Positions 60,884-64,000 of a DNA stretch of 64,000 bases are shown here, piece by piece. Position numbers and translations under genes: made by a program. The notes beneath the pieces are model-generated. The model was not told the DNA's origin. It saw only the letters and a program-made list of their open reading frames with translations, and searched no databases. This DNA is from Pseudomonas fluorescens (GTDB taxonomy: Bacteria; Pseudomonadota; Gammaproteobacteria; Pseudomonadales; Pseudomonadaceae). The stretch lies in the NCBI RefSeq assembly GCF_902497875.1, contig NZ_CABVHY010000034.1, positions 1 to 64,000 on the forward strand. The letters run 5' to 3'. Every line of letters begins with the position of its first letter. Within the stretch, counting starts at the first letter, position 1.

Positions 60884-61788
60884 TGGCTCTTGTCCTCTGC
60901 CTGCTTGTTGGCCCGGGCCATGCCCTTGGCGTCGAAGCCGCCCAGTTTGTCGCCGGACAACAGCTCGTTATGGGCATGAGCGAACTGGTGCCAGGCGAAC
61001 ACCGCATCCATCGCCGTGCGCTTGCCTTGAAGGTCCTCGACGTGGTTGATCGCCTGTTTGGTCAGGGCCAGGCCCATGCGCGGCTGACGGGCGATGCCGG
61101 CGGCCAGGGCATAGGTGGCCTGCTCCAGCTCTTCGCGGGGCACCATGCGGTTGACCATGCCCACTTGCCAGGCTCGGGTGGCGCTCATGCGGTCACCGGT
61201 GAAGAGGAATTCCTTGGCGATACGCGGGTTCATTTCATAGGGATGGGCAAAATACTCCACCCCCGGAATGCCCATGCGCACCACCGGATCCTGAAAGAAC
61301 GCGTCATCACTGGCGACGATCAAATCGCAGACCCAGGCCAGCATCAGCCCGCCCGCCACACACGCGCCCTGGACCATGGCGATGGTCGGCTTGGGCAGTT
61401 CACGCCAGCGCCGGCACATGCCCAGGTACACCTCCTGCTCGCGGGCATACAGCTGCTCGCCACCGGGCTTGTTGGTGTGGTCCCACCACAGGTGTGCACG
61501 CTCGAACGGCTTGTCGATATCGCGTCCCGGCGTGCCGATATCGTGGCCCGCCGAGAAATGTTTGCCGTTGCCGCGCAGGACGATGACCTTGACGTTGTCG
61601 TCGTTCACCGCCTCGCGAAAGGCGGCGTCCAGCGCGTAGGTCATTTGCGAGTTTTGCGCGTTGTTGAAGGTCGGCCGGTTCAGCGTCAGCGTGGCGATCC
61701 CCTCGGCCACGCTGTACAGCACCGGTGTGTCTGTTTCGTAGACGGCTTTGTCCTCGCGGACGACGAATTCACTCTCGCTGCTGTGCAT
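60880..61788 (-). CDS. Enoyl-CoA hydratase family protein
   Basis: A 302-residue crotonase-fold protein. ATLTLNRPTFNNAQNSQMTY opens the fold, GNGKHFSAGHDIGTPGRDID forms the first oxyanion region and GACVAGGLMLAWVCDLIVAS the second, with an insertion (KPFERAHLWWDHTNKPGGEQ) between them. A distinct hydratase of this kind is also part of the Comamonas steroid ring C/D pathway. The ATG at 61788 has AGGA eight bases upstream; a GTG at 61794 is too near that site. Confidence 0.83.
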   Translation of the reverse strand: MHSSESEFVVREDKAVYETDTPVLYSVAEGIATLTLNRPTFNNAQNSQMTYALDAAFREAVNDDNVKVIVLRGNGKHFSAGHDIGTPGRDIDKPFERAHLWWDHTNKPGGEQLYAREQEVYLGMCRRWRELPKPTIAMVQGACVAGGLMLAWVCDLIVASDDAFFQDPVVRMGIPGVEYFAHPYEMNPRIAKEFLFTGDRMSATRAWQVGMVNRMVPREELEQATYALAAGIARQPRMGLALTKQAINHVEDLQGKRTAMDAVFAWHQFAHAHNELLSGDKLGGFDAKGMARANKQAEDKSQ

Positions 61789-61804
61789 GTTCACTGTCCT
61801 CGCC

Positions 61805-62602
61805 TCAGGCCGTACGGATGCCGGGCGGGTTGCCCTTGATCGCCGTGGCGCGGTAATCGTGGGGGTCGAGTCGACGGATCAGGGCCAACTGCTCTTGGGT
61901 CGGGTGTACGGTCTCGTGCAACTGCGCCGACTTGAGCAACGGGAAGCCGGTGTTGTCCTGGACCTGCTCGAAACTCACGCCGGGGTGCAACGAGCGCACC
62001 TGCACCGCACGCTCCGGGCCATTGAAATCGAGGACGCACAGGTCGCTGACCACGCAATGGATGTCCATCAAGTCGCGACGCGCACCTTCTGGCCAGCGCT
62101 CGGCCTTGAAGCCGACACCGGAGACCATGTCCACTTCGCCGCTGACGAACACCCGGGTGTTATGGCCGGGCACGAAAAACGAGTTGAGGTGGTTGATGCT
62201 GTTGCCTGGCAAGCCGCGCACGCCAAGAATCGCCGTCCTGGGCTTTTGATAGTCGCCGACGCAAGACAGGTTGGTCTGTCCCCAGCGGTCGATCTGGGTC
62301 GGTCCGATCATCGCGTGGCGGCGTCCGCCCCACACGCATTCGAACACCCGCTCGAATGACAGGTAACCCGAGTAACGCGGCACGTAGTCGCCACGCGGGC
62401 CCAACGGGATCGGCTCCTCGACCAGGAACGCTGCGCTGTCGGTCATCAACAGTTCAGGGCTGTGGGTCAGTTTGGCCAAGCTGGCACCCAGGCGCGGGAT
62501 CACGCCAAGGCCCGAGGCAATCACTTCTCCATTGCCGCGCCAGGCTTCGGATGCGGCGACGATCATCAGTTCCGCGAGGGTAAAATCACAGGTTGCAGAC
62601 AT
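61805..62602 (-). CDS. ipdB: IpdB-like CoA-transferase family subunit (COCHEA-CoA hydrolase, beta)
   Basis: A 265-residue protein of the class I CoA-transferase fold (beta). It has AELMIVAASEAWRGNGEVI, YLSFERVFECVWGGRRHAMI, GPTQIDRWGQTNLSCVG, GVRGLPGNSINHLNSFFVPG and VRSLHPGVSFEQV, which together follow IpdB closely. IpdAB is a ring-opening hydrolase, not a true transferase. The subunit gene ipdA is immediately upstream, 12 bases away. Confidence 0.88.
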   Translation of the reverse strand: MSATCDFTLAELMIVAASEAWRGNGEVIASGLGVIPRLGASLAKLTHSPELLMTDSAAFLVEEPIPLGPRGDYVPRYSGYLSFERVFECVWGGRRHAMIGPTQIDRWGQTNLSCVGDYQKPRTAILGVRGLPGNSINHLNSFFVPGHNTRVFVSGEVDMVSGVGFKAERWPEGARRDLMDIHCVVSDLCVLDFNGPERAVQVRSLHPGVSFEQVQDNTGFPLLKSAQLHETVHPTQEQLALIRRLDPHDYRATAIKGNPPGIRTA

Positions 62603-62614
62603 AGTCGCTAATCC

Positions 62615-63493
62615 TCAGAACACGGGAAGGGGCAAGGCGCCCATGGAATCGGCACCGCCGTTCTGTGCCTGATAGGCCTGCTCGCCACCGGCGATGTAGG
62701 TCTGCACATAGTCCTGCCAGCCGTTTTCCGCCTGGCTGCTGGCGACATAACCCTTGAGGTGCTTCATGTCCCAGCCGTAGTCGGGGGCGCAGAGCGTCGG
62801 GTGCGCACCGAGGGGCGCATGCACCACGCCTTTCACCAGGTAACGCTCGAAGGTGTTGAAGCGGGCCATGTCGGCGCTCAGCTCCAGACGTTCTTCCAGG
62901 CGCTCGCACGAGACAAAGCACTGCTCGGCGGCACGGGCGAACAGATGATCGAAATACGGGTCCGGCCCGGTCACCAGGCAGTTGCCCAGGCGGTCGGCGA
63001 CGTTGACATGCAGGAACGCAACGTCGAGGTTGAGTGCCGGCATCGCCAGCAGCACCTCGCCATCGGCATAGGGCGACTGGACAGTCTTGAGTTCCGGGTT
63101 CCGGCGCGTCACATCGGTGGCCAGGCCGCAACGGGTCGGCAGGAACGGCAAGCGCATGCCAGCGGCGCGCAGGCCCCACTGGAACATGCCTTCGTCCAGT
63201 TCCATCAACTCCAGTTCGCCCGCTTCGCGAGCCTTGCGGTAGTAGGGTTCCAGCGGAATGGCATCGAGGGTGGCGAAGCCGAACACCAGCTTCTTGACCT
63301 TGCCGGCGGCGCACAGCATGCCCACTTCCGGACCGCCGTAGGCGACCACGGTCAGGTCCTTGACCTTTGATCGCAGGATCTCGCGCACAATCGCCATCGG
63401 CTTGCGCCGTGGTCCCCAGCCGCCGAAACCGATGGTCATGCCATCGCGCAATTGAGCGACCGCATCGGCCGCTGTCAGTTGTTTGTTCATCAT
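62615..63493 (-). CDS. ipdA: IpdA-like CoA-transferase family subunit (COCHEA-CoA hydrolase, alpha)
   Basis: A 292-residue alpha subunit of the class I CoA-transferase fold. DAVAQLRDGMTIGFGGWGPR gives the conserved Gly-rich start, with TVVAYGGPEVGMLCAAGKVK, ELMELDEGMFQWGLRAAGMR, RLPFLPTRCG and TGPDPYFDHLFARAAEQCF following the IpdA pattern. With IpdB it opens the last steroid ring remnant. A Met-Met start at 63493/63490 leaves a one-codon ambiguity. Confidence 0.88.
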   Translation of the reverse strand: MMNKQLTAADAVAQLRDGMTIGFGGWGPRRKPMAIVREILRSKVKDLTVVAYGGPEVGMLCAAGKVKKLVFGFATLDAIPLEPYYRKAREAGELELMELDEGMFQWGLRAAGMRLPFLPTRCGLATDVTRRNPELKTVQSPYADGEVLLAMPALNLDVAFLHVNVADRLGNCLVTGPDPYFDHLFARAAEQCFVSCERLEERLELSADMARFNTFERYLVKGVVHAPLGAHPTLCAPDYGWDMKHLKGYVASSQAENGWQDYVQTYIAGGEQAYQAQNGGADSMGALPLPVF

Positions 63494-63502
63494 GACAATT
63501 CC

Positions 63503-64000
63503 TTAGCGTTGGCCGACCGAAAAGTCGTGCCCCCAAATGCTCACGCGGGTGAACTCGAACGCCGAATGCTCGGCCCAGTCGACTTGCAGCCCGCCAAAGC
63601 CGTATTCCAGATCGAAACCGGATGGCGTCTTCATGTAGAAGCTGGTCATGCGGTCGTTGAGGTGCTGGCCGAGGGTTGCCGACAGGCTCACGTCATGGGC
63701 CAGCAAACGGTCATGGGCGCGCCCCACCTCGGTCATCGAATCCACCTCGACCATCACGTGCACGCAACCTGACGGCACCGGGTATTCGGCCAATGCCAGG
63801 CTGTGATGGCGGGAGTTGTGGCAATGCAGGAAGTGAATACGGATCGCAGGGGCCGACGGATCGGGCCGGAAGTTGTAAATGTCCGAGAGCTCGAAACCCA
63901 GCACGTCCTTGGCGAACGCCAGCGTGGCATCGAAGTTCGGCGCCGGCAGCACGGTGTGGCCCAGGCCCATGTCACCGGTGATAAAACGCGGCACGCCCTG
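63503..64000 (-). CDS. hsaC: Extradiol ring-cleavage dioxygenase (HsaC/TesB type), partial
   Basis: Only the C-terminal domain is inside the window: the frame is open to the right edge, so Met63994 is internal. FITGDMGLGHTVL supplies the first metal His, HNSRHHSLALAEYP the second, and TPSGFDLEYGFGG the metal Glu, the 2-His-1-Glu site of type I extradiol enzymes. LLAHDVSLSATLGQHLNDRM resembles HsaC/TesB, which cleaves the aromatised A ring of 3,4-DHSA. It is the most upstream visible gene of the steroid cluster. Confidence 0.85.
   Translation of the reverse strand, partial: QGVPRFITGDMGLGHTVLPAPNFDATLAFAKDVLGFELSDIYNFRPDPSAPAIRIHFLHCHNSRHHSLALAEYPVPSGCVHVMVEVDSMTEVGRAHDRLLAHDVSLSATLGQHLNDRMTSFYMKTPSGFDLEYGFGGLQVDWAEHSAFEFTRVSIWGHDFSVGQR

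Overview
The window looks like the chromosome of a Pseudomonas of the P. fluorescens lineage. Genes are dense and GC-rich, REP-type palindromes of the TGTGGGAGCGAGC class sit between operons, and the gene content (Lhp-type hydroxyproline catabolism, FecI/TonB remnants, NCS1 permeases, a repressor-like XRE gene) fits that genus. This is inferred from sequence reading only. No rRNA, tRNA or CRISPR array was seen.

Region 1 (1-5.8 kb) is accessory. It opens with the 3' end of a frameshifted IS4-like transposase. A decayed toxin/immunity array on the minus strand follows. A long peptidoglycan-hydrolase effector (M23-like fold carrying two inserted SH3b modules, an EF-hand loop and a pesticin-like muramidase C-terminus) is cut by one in-frame amber codon and followed by a secreted putative immunity protein. 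Downstream lie a frameshifted second copy of that immunity gene, a partial duplicate of the effector 3' end with a different catalytic tail, and an LprI-like lysozyme-inhibitor gene.

Region 2 (6.1-12.7 kb) holds two NCS1 permeases, a flavin reductase, a luciferase-like monooxygenase, an isochorismatase-fold hydrolase and a GntR/FCD regulator: a Rut-like set probably acting on a small N-heterocycle. Region 3 (12.8-28.6 kb) is a broad hydroxyproline island. It encodes 4-hydroxyproline epimerase, a three-subunit D-hydroxyproline dehydrogenase, an AraC/PAS regulator, an amino-acid ABC transporter, aconitase X (cis-3-hydroxyproline dehydratase), a second proline-racemase homologue, a DapA-type deaminase, an MFS carrier, an alpha-ketoglutarate-semialdehyde dehydrogenase and an LDH2-type reductase. 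GTATAC-centred palindromes recur before operons of regions 2 and 3 and suggest one shared GntR circuit.

Region 4 (28.8-48 kb) is mixed. It has a chemoreceptor-like protein with a coupled partner, a four-carbon acid sugar (erythronate/threonate) operon with its own GntR regulator, an XRE repressor with a palindromic operator, a FecI sigma gene fused by deletion to the tail of a TonB receptor, a lipoprotein-like hydrolase, an ABC exporter, and a run of small unknown genes with dispersed repeats.

Region 5 (48-64 kb) is a long minus-strand steroid/bile-acid catabolic cluster. From 5' to 3' it encodes extradiol dioxygenase (HsaC/TesB type, cut by the window edge), IpdA, IpdB, an enoyl-CoA hydratase, IpdC, EchA20, a paired acyl-CoA dehydrogenase, FadA6, two SDRs (one IpdF-like), a MaoC hydratase, a thiolase, a LuxR regulator, a DUF1329 protein and a KshA-type Rieske oxygenase. 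The set strongly resembles the KstR2 regulon of actinobacteria, but the only regulator gene in it is LuxR-type.
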